A program made the translations under genes and the position numbers. The notes under the pieces were generated by a model, which saw nothing but the letters and a program-made list of their open reading frames with translations, made no database searches and was not told the origin of the DNA. Below are positions 47,396 through 59,659 of a stretch of DNA of 64,000 nucleotides, one piece after another (position 1 is the stretch's first letter; each line of letters starts with the position of its first letter). This DNA comes from Ectocarpus siliculosus (lineage: Eukaryota; Sar; Phaeophyceae; Ectocarpales; Ectocarpaceae). Location of the stretch: assembly GCA_000310025.1 (NCBI GenBank), contig FN649728.1, positions 1,153,173-1,217,172 on the forward strand, written 5' to 3'.

Positions 47396-48030
47396 CACGA
47401 TAATGTGGGAACCCCCGCAAACGTGCTGGTCTGTGTGTCGCCAACCTTGAGCTTCATGTCGTAGACCTCTGCCCCCTCGGTGAACTCCGTGCTCCACATG
47501 CCGTTGGAGAGGTACATCTTCGCCTCTTCCGGTCCCAAACACCCCTCTGTCATGACTGTATCCCGCAACACCTTTTTCTTTCCCCCGTACTTGACGTTCA
47601 TGTTCCCCACATGCAATCCATCCTCTCGCTGCCTTGTGTGCCCCGAAGAGTGGTCGATCTCAACCACCACTTGCATGTCGGGTTCGAAGACGTCCAAGAC
47701 GTCCAGGACGTCCTCGATCTGTTCCTTGAACTCGTCGTATCCCCAGTATCCATCCTTGTTCTTCCCGTACTGGAGAAACCGCAGGTCAGGGCTTCGTGTC
47801 AGGGCTTCCTTGCCCTTCTCCTTGCGACGCGCGTTCACCGCCTGGAGCACGTCGTCCGTCACCGGCAAGCCAAAGCCGTGCCTCTCATCTTGAAAGGCAG
47901 ACACCATCTCTCCCGGGCCCTCATTTTTTCCAGTAACCCGCGTACCCCTTGGACAACCCACTCCTTGCCCTCGCGCGCATACGCCTTGTACAAAGTCGGC
48001 ATTTTTTTTAAGGTATAAGCAGATGAAGTA
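47347..48030 (-). pseudogene. DDE-nuclease-like transposase fragment, frameshifted
   Basis: The frame from the ATG at 47907 down to 47347 encodes GKNKDGYWGYDEFKEQIEDV, VVVEIDHSSGHT and GNMNVKYGGKKKVLRDT. This block order (K-x-GYW, then a hydrophobic strand ending in D-x-S-x-H, then M-N-x-GGK-x-x-RD) is one I associate with DDE-type transposase-like proteins of fungi and algae. Upstream, a segment KKMPTLYKAYAREGKEWVVQ (about 48030-47920) continues the protein in another frame, so a frameshift lies near 47,915. The last 20 codons run into quasi-palindrome array C, so the C-terminus is lost or belongs to the element end. Confidence 0.5.
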
Positions 48031-48087
48031 ACATGCGGCGCAGGTGCATGGATGTTTGGATCAGTTGGGTGATGTGCATTATCCTTA

Positions 48088-48150
48088 TTCGTGCCCATGG
48101 GTACCCATGGTCATGCCCACGGGTACCCATTGGGGCGTGGGTACCTAGAC
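48088..48150. repeat. ATGGGTACCC-type palindromic repeat
   Basis: Contains GCCCATGGGTACCCATGG, CCCACGGGTACCCATTGG and CGTGGGTACC. Each unit is built from the palindromes GGTACC and CCATGG. It belongs to the same family as 58796-59130 and 59660-59735. Confidence 0.85.
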
Positions 48151-49721
48151 TATGGGAACGACGTTGGAAATTGCAAAACTCCCTCTGTGAGATGTATGCA
48201 TACGTACTCCTCGTTGTGGACACTTTGGGTTCGGCACCCGGCATTTTCTTCCTCTCGGCAGCCACTCTCTTTCTCGGGGGCACACAGCGGGTAACGCGAT
48301 GCAACACTGCGCATGGCTGGTACTCGTAAGCCATTCACCTGCGGCGCCTGTCCTTACCGTTCAACCTCGCGTAAACTGGATGCATACCCGCGCTATGCTT
48401 ACCACCCATGACAAAGAAAGGCGATGATCCATCACCTAGCAACATATGAAGGCATAGTCTAAATGACGGAGGATATGCGCATATTATACGATGTGTAAAG
48501 ATCCCAGAGCACGTATTTCAAGCGGAAGGTCATCAGCTATCAAGGGCAGGTAGCCGGAAACGCTACTCTAGTCAGATGGCATTATGGTCGGGGTCGCGTC
48601 CCCCCCAGCGAAGGGGTATCGGGGGCGCGTGAGGGTTAGCGCCCGTGAGTTGCCGCCCCGGTCGCAGTTTACAGCCTTGGTGTACGTACCAACAGCGAAT
48701 AACTCGACTCTCCGCTTTTGTTCATGGCCACAACTTGTACATCATGCTGATTCCATTGCTGCTGCCGCCCCAAGCGTCACCGCAGAGTCCATCGACAGCA
48801 CCGTTGGCCTTTTAGACTTTGCGGCGGGCACGGTGATACGCTGCGCAGCAGTTCAACTAGGCTGAGCGTGTGCACCCAACTTTGGTAATAACGTAGATCA
48901 TGTGTGTGATTGTTCGGGGTTGTGTCGCAGTGTACGGCGAATGGAATAAGTGTGGTGTGTTCTTTGGATAAAACGAGCAAAAAATGAGGTAATGCTCGTG
49001 GTAGAAAATATTTATGCGTGAGGGGCCTTGTCAACGGAGGGTTCTATGCGCCACATCTTCCCAAAGATTGCTTTTGTTGTCCTGGGCACTCTTGTCGTCG
49101 TCCTCGTGCAAGAAGAGGTGGGAGTCCGCTGGCTCAACCTCTCACGGAGGTTGGCAGCCACGGACAGTGTACATGGAATGACGTGTCGCAACACCTCGTG
49201 CGTGAAGCTGTGGGTCAAGTTTTCCTCGTGACCGGCTACAAGGCTGAACCACGTGCTGTGGTACTTACAAGGGACATCGAAAGCTAAATTACTTGTAATA
49301 CGTGCTGTTCGTTGCCGTACGCAGGAGCTGCCGACAAGGATTGGATTTCTTGTCCACACACCGGTGTTAACCCCCTCCTGTGTAGCCTTGGATGGTTGTA
49401 GTTGTACGGAAAAACGATACTGAAAGTGTACATTTTAATACTCTGCGTACAATGAAAAGTGTCGTATACGTCTCACGACGAAAATGAGAGTACTGTCGCC
49501 ATACCAAGTTGGACGCCACCAGTAGAAACCTGGGAAGGCCGTACAAAAATGGTCATGTACGTACGCGGTTGTCGTCACCTTGAAGCCTCTCACCGAAAAC
49601 ACACCCGCGGATGCTCTTGCCGATACATGGTATACGAGAACATGGCAACAGGTAACGACCACTGAAAATTAAGCAGGCAGCCGCAAGGATGTCACTTCCA
49701 TTGTGGCAGAGAATAACCTTG
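48151..49721. other. Region without a supported gene
   Basis: Only short ORFs. One frame from the ATG at 49046 (MRHIFPKIAFVVLGTLVVVL...) resembles a signal anchor followed by about 35 residues, but nothing upstream or downstream supports a gene. It overlaps an equally long minus-strand ORF. Confidence 0.35.
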
Positions 49722-49872
49722 GAGGACCCGCTGAGGGTAGTAAGTCGTTCCATACTTCGATTGAAAACACTAAACAATTGCGAGAGAGAAAAACCCATGA
49801 GGACCCGATGATGGTAATAAGTCGTTCCATACTTCGATTGAAAACGCCAAACAACTGCGAGAAACAAACGTG
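49722..49872. repeat. 77-bp tandem duplication
   Basis: Copies begin at 49722 and 49799 (GAGGACCCGCTGAGGGTAGT and GAGGACCCGATGATGGTAAT) and share TAAGTCGTTCCATACTTCGA. On the minus strand each copy reads FNRSMERL, which resembles a decayed FNIP repeat, in line with the FNIP pseudogene next to it. Confidence 0.85.
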
Positions 49873-50090
49873 GCACAACACGAACGACTTAAGTCCCACA
49901 AAGAAAACCAGGGAATACCCCGCGTCGGAACATGCACGGGGCGCCATTCGCAAACCTCTTCACCCCACCGTGCCAGAGCGAGCTCGAGTGCCCTGGTCTA
50001 CAAAACCACGACCATTCATCACGAAGTATGGAGCTGGCCACCACCAGGCATTTCCCCGCATAGTACTGCGCGCTTCAAGTGTTTATCCTT

Positions 50091-51089
50091 TCAACGAGTC
50101 AAAGATGCATCTCTAAACTGAACCCTCTTCAGCGACCTTGGCCACATGTAACCACACGTAAAACCGTCACCTGTAGACATCCCGTCAAACCTCAGTTCGA
50201 CTATAGCTCTCGGCCAACGTACGCCTGACAGTGGTTGTTGGAAGCGTTTGCCAAACGACAACTCCTTCAGGGTAGGAGCCCAACATGACTCGAGAGTGAT
50301 TGAATGATCCCCCGAAGGCAAGCGACTCCAATCCAGGCGGCCACTGCAAGGTGTAAACCTTCGTGTTGAACTTACCCTCAAGCACCAACGTCTTTAGGCT
50401 CGTAGGCCAGGTGGTGTCGCTTACACGCCACCCGCAGCCTGACCCAAACTCGAAAGCTTCTAGAGTGGACGGCCACTTAGCGCGTTCGACGGAAACCATG
50501 TCGTCGAAATCATCCGGGAACACAACCTATGCAAGTTCCTGGGCCAATGAACGGCATCAACCTTCTGGTTAAATTTTAAGGGAAACGACACCTCCTACAG
50601 CCCGTCAGGCAACTGCATGCCTTGTATTGGGCTGTTGAAACTCCCTCCCAACCGTAGGACCTTGGGCGTGGCAGGGAGTACCACAGGAGGCCTCAGCCCC
50701 CTGTTCCACGCACCCCCCAAGGTGAGATACTGCAGCGAATCAGGCCAGATAACGCCTAGCAGGTTCTGCTGGAACGCATCACCGGCCGTCAGAGCGATCA
50801 ATGCATCCGGCCAATGATAGCCGGTCAACGGCTGGTCAAAGCACGTACCAAACGCCAAACGTTGCAAGCTACTGGGCCACCGGACTGCGGCGATTGGTTG
50901 GTTGAAGCATCCTCCTAGATGAATGTCCTCGATGGAATCTACGAAAGTCACACCTTCGATGGACCTGTTGAATGTGCTTTCTAGCGAAAGTTGCTTCAAA
51001 TTAGGAGGCGTACTGATACTTTCGAGTGGCTGGTTGAAGCGGCTCTCGTAGCCGGATCCTGTTGCATTCTTATCCCTTACCGAGATCAT
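50091..51089 (-). pseudogene. FNIP-repeat protein, broken
   Basis: The ATG at 51089 opens 164 codons of 22-24-residue FNIP repeats: CFNQPIAAVRWPSSLQRLAF, CFDQPLTGYHWPDALIAL, AFQQNLLGVIWPDSLQYL and SFNSPIQGMQLPDGL, then a stop at 50595. The repeats resume in another frame at 50523-50300 (WPTSLKTLVLEGKFN, WPPGLESLAFGGSFN) and return to the first frame at 50300-50091 (FQQPLSGVRWPRAIVELRF). There is thus a stop and at least two frame changes. FNIP repeats form a solenoid related to leucine-rich repeats. No catalytic domain is visible. A small intron could explain the first break, but not the second, which falls within a repeat. Confidence 0.75.
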
Positions 51090-51238
51090 TCGATGTAAGT
51101 ATTGGATTTGGTTGGGTGAGGCCTCCTGCGCCGGCCTGTGGTCCCGCCCATTACTTTCTTGTTAATTATCCGATCTGTCACATCTTAGTTATTGACCACT
51201 CACGCCTCTAAGCTAGGTCTCGCCCACCCAAACTTTCT

Positions 51239-53098
51239 TTATTTTTCGCGGCGAGCACACGCAGAGAAATCGCATGTGAAGTCAGCCGACAACGGCAACG
51301 CGTTTGAGTCTGCGTACCCCTCGCTACGAGTCCTCTTGGAACCCGGTTCCCCCACACTAGTAGTGGCGCCAACATATCGCTTCGCTACACTCTCCGTGCG
51401 CCACCCGGCAATTTTCATGATAGCGTCCATCGCCGTTCCGTCAAGCGACTGCGCTACAGAACCTCCGACGCGGAACGAGTGCATAGTGTAGCGGTGCGGC
51501 AGTCCCGCCGCTCGGAAATGCCCTTGTAGGGCAGCCGTCATCTGAACCGCCGTAAGCGGAGCGCAGCCCCGAGTTCCATCCAGCAGAACGATAGGAAACA
51601 GATGCCCTTGGGACAAGTCCCAGCCAATACGCTCCGCCGCACTGATGTAGGCCGTAAAATTGCTCACCGCACAAATAGACGGGCAAGCGACGTCCGGACG
51701 CACGACCACGGCATCAACAGAGTCCCGGAGGGTCTTGCCAAACTGGAAGTTGAAAATCAGACCCTGCCCCGCGGGCAACCGCAGAACTTGCGATCCCATA
51801 GTGAAGGAGAGATCATGGCCTCGCCGCATGGAGGCGAACGCCAGCGAAAACAAAGCGACGTCCCTGGTGAGCTCAATACGTTCCGCCAAAGAGGACGCAG
51901 TCTGCGCGCGAGAGCGCATGTCCCTCAACAGATCGATGAGGACGTGCGGTAACATAGCCTCTGCCTGGTTGACAGCGACACCCACACGTTTTTGTTCCTC
52001 CCCCGTGAAGACGAGGTAGGAGTCGACGAGAGGACTACAACAGGGGTTGCCCGAGCGCGTGGCAGGGTCCCAGCTGCTGTCTTTTCCCAACTGTTCTTGC
52101 ATCGCCATCTTCAGCTTGGACACGGTCCCTTTCTGCATGGACGCGGCGGCATACCGCTTAGCACATGGCGTGTTTGGAAGACAATCGCGGCCGTGAGTCG
52201 TGCCGACACCAGGGCATGCCCTTGTCGTGCACCCGCTTGGTACCACTACCTTGTGTTTCCAAGAAGCAGAGATAGTCAAACACGTCTCGGTCCGACGCCT
52301 GCTTCCAACCCCGACGTTGTTCAGTCGCCGAAAGTATGAAAGCGTCGAACCCGTCCGCTACGGCGCACTTGCACTGTTGAGCACGACGGTTAGACGCGGC
52401 CGAGAGGACCTGATCACCACGAGCGCGCAGCGCGTCGAAATCGATCGACACCCGAGCCGCTTCAGGGTCACGCGGTACCGGACGCCCGCGGGCAGGCTGA
52501 ACACCGCAGGATCAACAACAGTTGTAATGTCCCACGTTTTCCGTCTGGCACGACGAACACAGCCTTCTGACTGCAGGAGGCGGCCATGGCGGAGCGCGAG
52601 TTCCACAGTGTACTCGGCCAGGAGCTTCTTCGCCTCGGCCTGGCGATAGGCAACTGACTTGTCGCCCGCCCGCGAAGTGGCCACCTTCCTGGCACGCGCC
52701 AAAACTACCGTGTAGGTCTCCACCCCGGGAAGGGGCGGCAGCCGAGTGGCCACCTCACCCAAACGGAGGACCAGCTCCTCCACAGTGCCCTGATCGCAAC
52801 CGAGCCGGTTGCGGTAGAACACCCGCCCAAGGTCCAGCGTTGCCCCTGCTCCCGGCACCAGCGCCGTGTAGCACGGCAGAGCGTAGGCTGCCGTGGTCGC
52901 GTCCACAAACGCGGCCGTCTGGCGGTCGGGCCGGGGAGGCAGCCCAGGTGGGGGCAGGGAAAGCGGTCCCATCAGCGCGCTGGCAGCCGCTGGGGCGGCG
53001 GCAGCCGCCGCCGGGGCAGAAGCCTCTGAGGAAGCCGTTGTAGAAGAAGCAGCCGCCGAAGTCGCCGCCGTGGAGCGCCGCGTGTTGCGAGGCGGCAT
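51239..53098 (-). pseudogene. Tyrosine recombinase (Crypton-like transposon), two frameshifts
   Basis: The ATG at 53098 starts MPPRNTRRSTAATSAAASS with an Ala-rich region and a helical stretch. The frame continues to about 52445, then homology passes to a second frame (52451-52215: FDAFILSATEQRRGWKQASD, VFDYLCFLETQGSGTK, a core-binding-type helical region), then back to the first frame for the catalytic domain (about 52230-51239). The catalytic part has the Arg box (LAFASMRRGHDLSF), H-x-x-R (YTMHSFRVGG), the Trp (IAGWR) and the nucleophile Tyr (VAKRYVG), all in the order expected for phage-integrase-family recombinases. Such genes in protists usually belong to Cryptons, which lack terminal repeats; none are seen here. 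The two compensating frame changes indicate decay. Confidence 0.75.
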
Positions 53099-53644
53099 GT
53101 TACGACTCTCAAATATATCCCTTCTCCTCGATAGCTCCGGCGTATTTCGGGAGAGAAAAGGGGGACTAAACTAGGTGGGGTCATTTTCCAACATCCTTTC
53201 TGGAATACCTGACTCTTCCCGATTTCGTTCCGAAATCTAGATGCGTCTCAAATCCAAGATTACGAACGACATCACCTCAACGGTGGCCGGCCACACCACT
53301 CCGTCCATGGGCGAGTCGAATAAATCCTTGGCCCGAAATACACGCAAGTGACTCGGCGGCAACATGCGAACATGTGATTTGCCCGCTAGCGGACCATAAG
53401 TCCGCGGAAATCGACATCATCCTGACGCCGTGCATGTTGTCGTGGAACTTGTTAAAAGAAGGGGCGGACGTACATGCCGACCAAGTAATCGCAACCGCAG
53501 TCGATGGCTTCAGCTTGGTTAGCCACTCTACCGATTCTCTATCGTATGTCGGCCCCTGGTAAATTTTGTCGCCTAGGGTACTCCTGAGGAGAGGATCCAG
53601 CATCCCTCTGTGGGTTACTGTGGCACACATCGCTGCTACGTTGC

Positions 53645-56600
53645 ATGTCTGACAGGGCGGGCTTCAACTCCTACGCTGAACTGCACTCCAACACGGCCGC
53701 CGCGGACGTCGGCGGCGGCCGGGAGTTGCGCCTCCTGGGTTCAGAGCTCCTGCAGTGCTGGGAGATATACGCCGTGCTTAAGGCCGCAAATGATGTCGAT
53801 AAGAAAGTTGCGTTGTCCCCTTACTGCAACATGTTGTATTCTGTTGTGACAACACAGCAGACCTCTCCCCGCATTGGAATACATTTTCCATCGACGGCGA
53901 ACAAAATTTAGCACCCAATCCCCAATCCGACCGCGTACAGGTTAACAGTAACTTCTCGTAGGAAGGATAAGGGAGCGCCGAGCAGGGGACATGTATGCGA
54001 GCCTTTTATTTGGCAGTAGTCAATCGTTAGTTTCTTCTTGTCTTTCCTCTGTCATTACGCAAGGGGTGGGACACCTACCGGGGGTGGGAGATGTTTGACA
54101 AGCCTTAGCGGTTACACGAACGACCGCGCCTCCTCTACAGCACGGAGGGTTGTTCACACAGAACCGACAACCGATGGCGAGTCGCCTTCAGCTATCGTGC
54201 TGGCAGCTGACTCAAGTTCTTAGTCTTGCTTGCCGTTACTCAAACTTTCTCCGTTATGATTGCGTGCAAGGTCCACACAAGTGGTACGCATTGCCGGGCC
54301 AGGCACTCAAGCCAAGGGATCCCAAGGCTGTCGATGTGTTTGATGAGAGAGGTGAGCAGTCAGGATGCAATAGTTGGGCGGGGGCTACGTCGTGTCGAGG
54401 AGGAGCTCAACGACAGGTACTGGAGGGACTCCCCGTGGGTAGATCACGCTTGTGATCAGTGCCGGAAATACACTCCCATAGAGGGACAGGACTTCTGGAC
54501 GCAGGCGGCCGCGATAGACGGCATACGTCCACGCGATACTTCAAGGTCTGCAAATGTTTTTTTTCGGCGGAGAATGCCTTACTCTTGGCTCGTTTTATTC
54601 TGGTGTCGCAAAACAGTCTCATACTTCGTCGCCGCTATCCATACCTTCCGCTCGTCGGTTTGGGTTTGTCCGCTCCAAACACTGCCAAGGACGTCGCACA
54701 GCGGCGGGTAGATGGTATTATTCTTAAATGATGCGTATTGCCGGGACTTTGTTAGGCGCATTTCGATGTTCTCGCCGTTAGTTGGCGCTGCCGTGTGTTT
54801 CACATGGACCTGCCTTTCGAGGCGCCGTGGGTGGGGGCGCTAAGTGTTACTTGAACGTCCCCGTACACACTCCTTTGTTGTCGCATGGTTCCCGGAATTT
54901 GCCCTGTTTGCCCAGCTCACGCACAGACCAACCATCAACGTCGTTTGTAACGCCTGTTGATCCCACAAAATATAACTCGACACCACCCTCTCCTTCAAAC
55001 GTCCCGCGCCTTCACAAGCCCGTGCTCTTTCAAGTGTGACCGTGACATTAAAGGGCTTCACTCCACGCAGACGTACGTTGCAACTTAGTGTCGAGCGAAG
55101 ACGCGGTTGAGCACGATTCCCTAGTAGCTAACCCTCGTCCGAAGCCCTGTCCCAAGCCCTTGCCGCTAGGCTGCACGTATTCGTGCATCATCACCACAAC
55201 CAACGTTCAATACGTGTCGCTAAAGCTACCTGAATGGTAGCGTCATGCCCAAGTTCATCACGCTTGCTGAGAAACGCGTTAATCGACGTATCGGTATGAG
55301 GAAAAACGATGGTAGCTGCGCCGTCGATTAGCTTTCTGGGATAGTAAGGCGTGCCGCTTGTACAACGCTAGATCGATGGCTGAGGTTTTCGTGACACAGA
55401 GGCTCACCAACAGCATGCATAACGTAACCAGCTACGTCTTCCATACACTGCGAGACCAGTCAAACGGCAACCAACACAAACTGCGTATCGTAGGAAGGCA
55501 ACAATAATCAAGATACGCCGAGGTCTTTTCGTGATCTTTTGTGATATTTGAATGGCAGATACTGCGAGAACCACGCTGCTGTACACGGGCACAAATGCGC
55601 GTTCTGGGTCGCACAACCGCCCTGCGGAAACAATCGCGAGGACAACAGGCTAACGTGCACAGCACACAAGGCACAGGAGGACGAGTTCTACAGAAGGAAC
55701 CGGGAGGCTACGTGGACTGCTACACAGCGAGCGCGCTTCTTGGACCAGGAGGTGTCGTAGAATCAACGCATGCTACGCCCACCCCCCTTTAGGACGAAAC
55801 AGCAAATTACGACGAAGGGTTTTTGATGTCGGGTTTCTGCATAAACAACAATTGCGGCGGTGGCATACTCTGTGATTGGTTACCGACATGATATCGTCTT
55901 TACATCACCAGAGGGTTCGGGAGGGCTTATCAACTACCTATCAAGTACGTGTTTCGTCGTGAGTCTGAATAAAAGTCTTTGGACTTCTTCGAAGGTACAG
56001 AGCTGCTTGGCTCCTCCTCCTTCATCTGGCCCGTTTTACAGAACCCCAACAACTGTTACTCCTTTCCCCTTGCGTTCTTTATTTTTGGCAGTTTTTTTTT
56101 GGAAAACCGCTCCGATAGGGGTGCCGGTTTTTCTTCAGCAAGAACAAATGTTAGAGGTACTCCCGTACGTGATGTGCGCACGTTCCAATCTAAAAAGTCT
56201 CGCACAAGGGCCGTGGTTTTTGCATCGACTGCCCCTCTGCTTCACGGGTGAAAATACCCACCTCAACGTATTTCCTTGAACAGCGCAAGCTATTTTACCC
56301 CTAACTCTACTCCTAACCCCACCACAGCTACAGGACAATAGGCGCGTTCCGGCCGGGATGGTCCCTCCGACATGGGTTCTCAGCCGAGGACGGAACGCGC
56401 CCGGCAGACGACGCGAACGATTTTTCTCACACCGCATGGACTTGAGACAGAAGGTCCACACACCAACATCAGTTGAGGGTGTACATCACCATGTACTCCA
56501 AGAATACACTGTAGGAGGGCCTGCGATTGAAGCCCACTGACACCGCAGGCTTCGGGTTTAACCTATTTTGAACGTGGCGGTATCGAGTGTATCATAACGA

Positions 56601-57722
56601 ATCTGGCGCGCATGGGAGCAGCCGGACTTAAGCCACATTGATCGGCACCATCACAAACCCCTTGCTCCCTTGTCACTGCGTGCGTGTGTGTGCCGACAAC
56701 ATAGCCTGAGGACATGAGGATGCTCCGTGCAGTTCTAGGAAGGAAGATCAGCTGGGGGAGTCTTTCCGCGAGCTGGTCTTGCGGGATCATCTGCGGGATA
56801 GTGCCCCTCTTGCAGGCGGAAGGATGTGCCGATGTGGACGCGGCCCTGAAACATATTTTTCCCGATGAGGATCGACGCCCGACCATCCTCTTTTACGACA
56901 AGGCCTGCGTTCTGGACCGCTACCTGAGCGGCCGAGGGGATATGTCCTGGGTTGGAACGATGCTGATCGTCGACCGGTACGTGACACGTGGGCCGGTGTT
57001 TCCAAAGCACCCGGGGCAATTCAACGAGAGACTACGTACACCTCGGCCTAAAGTAGGGCGTGCTCCCTGATAGTGAGTTACTCACAGCAGCAGGTTGGGC
57101 GTTCTAAGTTGTAGTTGGCGTGGCGTTGGGGGTGACGTGTACAGTGTGTCCGAACTCCAACTTGGAATTAAGTACCGTCGTCGAACACATACCCCGGCCG
57201 TACCCAATACCCGCGTTGTGCGCATATCGTTACTATGGACGCCGGCAGGTTCCATTATCGGGACCATACGGAGCTTGCGTGCTCTATCCTCAACAACCCA
57301 AACGACTACAACAACCCTCTTCTGTGGAACTTGCAGCAAGACCCACCCGAGTTCTACTGGAACTCCTCCATCGCCGAGTCCAACAACGGGTGGCTAAGCG
57401 GTGCGTCAGATACACCCTGCGTCGAACCAATAGCAGTTTCTGGTTAACACCGTCATTACAGACCCCCGTTGGTATCTTTTCCTCGCTGTCTCACTCGTAG
57501 TCCGTGTTGTTTCATCCATTAAGGCTAAGTACCTCGAACTACGTTAACTACCCACACCTGTTCTGAAACGCATGCCTCTCTTGTTGACCAGGGTGTCGAC
57601 ATGTCCTCATGCGCATGCCAAAGGTGCTGAACCGTTTCGTCTTGGACAACAACATCTGCTTCAAGAACGAGCTCCTGCTCACCAAAAAGCTGTTGTCCCA
57701 GCACCCGACCTTTGACCGTTAG
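53645..57722 (+). pseudogene. KDZ-type (Kyakuja-Dileera-Zisupton) transposase remnant, multi-exon
   Basis: Exons that join in phase: about 54358-54545 (RYWRDSPWVDHACDQCRKYT), 55559-55751 (cysteine cluster YCENHAAVHGHKCAFW, PPCGNN, LTCTAHK), about 56735-56976 (RRPTILFYDKACVLDRYL, then TMLIVDR), 57249-57400 (FHYRDHTEL, NPNDYNNPLLW, NSSIAESNNGWL) and 57592-57722, ending in a stop. A first exon at 53645 (MSDRAGFNSYAELHSNTAAA) is likely but not phased. The CxC-type cysteine cluster, FYD-AC, VDRFHY and N-x-x-I-A-E motifs in this order are the signature of KDZ transposases; D of FYD and E of IAE are presumed catalytic. No segment with the first catalytic Asp region was found in the 1-kb gap between 55751 and 56735, so the gene seems internally deleted. 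Confidence 0.7.
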
Positions 57723-58795
57723 TGAAGCACGTACAACACATACATCCGGAACGGCAGATTGTAGACGTCAGGAACCGTAGCTCCCGCTGCCATCTTTTTC
57801 GTCCTCCTACGGTGTGTCGAGAGCGGGCCAACATTCCTACCGATCCGAGTTCCCTGGTGCTCTCTACCTAGCAGAGAGGAATCCCACCCGCACAGATGTC
57901 CTGAAGTGATGGGCTGAAGGATGCACTTGGTTATGGTTACACCATTCGCGCTACCTAATGGGGCTGCTTTACGTACATTCGAGCCGTTTAGGTTGCTTCC
58001 TCTTATCTAGCTGCGTCATCTCACTTTGATCGGCGACGTTTCTTCCTAGAGTGGGTTTACTAGAATGGGTTGACGTTGTTGTCGTTGTTTTTTTGGTCCC
58101 ATTGCACGGTTGACATTGAAAATTGCCAACGTTTCCCGGTATGGGTTTCCTTCCTGGCGGGAGTGTTGTCTGTTCTCGGGACGATATGTGCCGTGTGTAT
58201 GTCAACATCGTGGTTCCGACTTCTTGTCAATATCTTGGTTCCGACGACATCTTTTTTCCTTGTTGCGTCGTACACAGCGTAACGACGATATTTTACAATG
58301 TCCCACGCGGAGTTCGTCGTGAAGGCGTCCAGCGTGGATTTTCTATGGTGCTGTGTTTGGCTTCATGTATTTTTCATAACATCGTCTTTTTGTGGCGTCA
58401 TTACGTATGTTAGTATTTCCTTCGTGGTTCTTCAGGACCGAGCCAAATAGTGCCAAATATGGGGCATATACAGCAAGGGGTAAGGGATTCAGGTCGTGGC
58501 AGAAGCGACCCCGCCCCAAGAAGCGTAAGGGGGTTTCAACCACGTGGACGCGAGATGGTCACGACATACATACCGGGTTTCATATCGTCGCCGAAGCGAA
58601 CCCGCATTGCCAATTGACGTTCTGTTCCTTACTTTATCTCTCCCCGAGGTAGTATACACGCATTCGTGCGTGCCCGTTCAGGTGACAAAAGGGTTTCAAA
58701 CCATACCCGAAGCTTTCCCGCCCCGCGGCCCTCTTCATTGCGTCGGGGTATTCCGTTTATTTCTGTGTCTCGGTGCAGATGTTTGATACATTGGC
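57723..58795. other. Region without a supported gene
   Basis: Short ORFs only. 58050-58300 is T-rich with repeated GGTTCCGAC motifs and hydrophobic chance frames. It sits between the end of the KDZ remnant and the ATGGGTACCC repeat field. Confidence 0.4.
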
Positions 58796-59130
58796 CCATA
58801 CCAAGTGAAATTACCCGGTGGGTACCCACGTGCACCATAGGCAATGCCCATGGGTACCCATGGGTACCCAACCCATACATAACCAAGCGATATTACCCCA
58901 TGGGTACCCACGTGCACCATGGGCAATGCCCATGGGTACCCATGGGTACCCATGGGTTACCACGGGCAATGCCTATGGGTGCCCATGGTGACTCATGGCC
59001 ACACACATGGTGACCCATGGGCACCCAAACTGATGCCTAACGCTAGCCCATGGTCGTCACCGTGGGTAGCCACAGGCACCCGTTGGTGATAACCGTGGGT
59101 AGCGATCCATTGGTATTGGTGGTGTAGCAC
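58796..59130. repeat. ATGGGTACCC palindromic repeat field
   Basis: Two copies of a unit of about 80-90 bp (AAGTGAAATTACC-GGTGGGTACCCACGTGCACCA and AAGCGATATTACCCCATGG...) filled with 10-bp steps of ATGGGTACCC, fading after about 59000 into diverged CCATGGTGACCC, CCATGGGCACCC and CCGTGGGTAGCC forms. Built from overlapping GGTACC and CCATGG palindromes, so it can fold back on itself. ORFs of the type GTHGYPW in six frames are products of the repeat. Confidence 0.9.
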
Positions 59131-59659
59131 CCTACGGGTGCCGACGGGTATTCGGGATGATCACCAAGGGACCTATTCGTCCTGACGAAGGAAAGACGAC
59201 ATGTCTTGGAGCTTTGAAAACAACTAAACCCACCGTACCGTTTAAATTTGAAACAAGTCAGTATGATGAAGAGACGTGCCCAAGGCCTCGGCGTGCGCGT
59301 GCACTGTACGAAACACGGGAGATGCGACTACGCCCTCAGCGTCGCGCCGTGGACCTGGGTGAGCCTAGCGCCGTGGATCTGGGTGAGGCCACACTGACGC
59401 GCTTTCCTCCACGCCCACACCAAGCCAGTTCAGTTGTATCATTTCTTTCTTTACATTCTTGCGCCGAGCTGGAATAATGCTGGACTCACTAACTGCTGTG
59501 CTGTGAGCCTCCCACGGAACCTTGGGTGTACCACCTCGCTGCGGCCGCGCCTTCGTCGACCCCGCCTAATCGATGTTATAGAGTACGCTTAATCTTGGTA
59601 CCCGTTGTGATCCATCCCCGTGGAGGTGAAAGCCATTACGGTCCCCCGTGGGCCGTTGG

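Noticed and set aside
58629-59013. ORFs with repeated GTHGYPW on both strands
   Set aside because: They are six-frame readings of the ATGGGTACCC repeat, open only because the 10-bp unit contains no stop.
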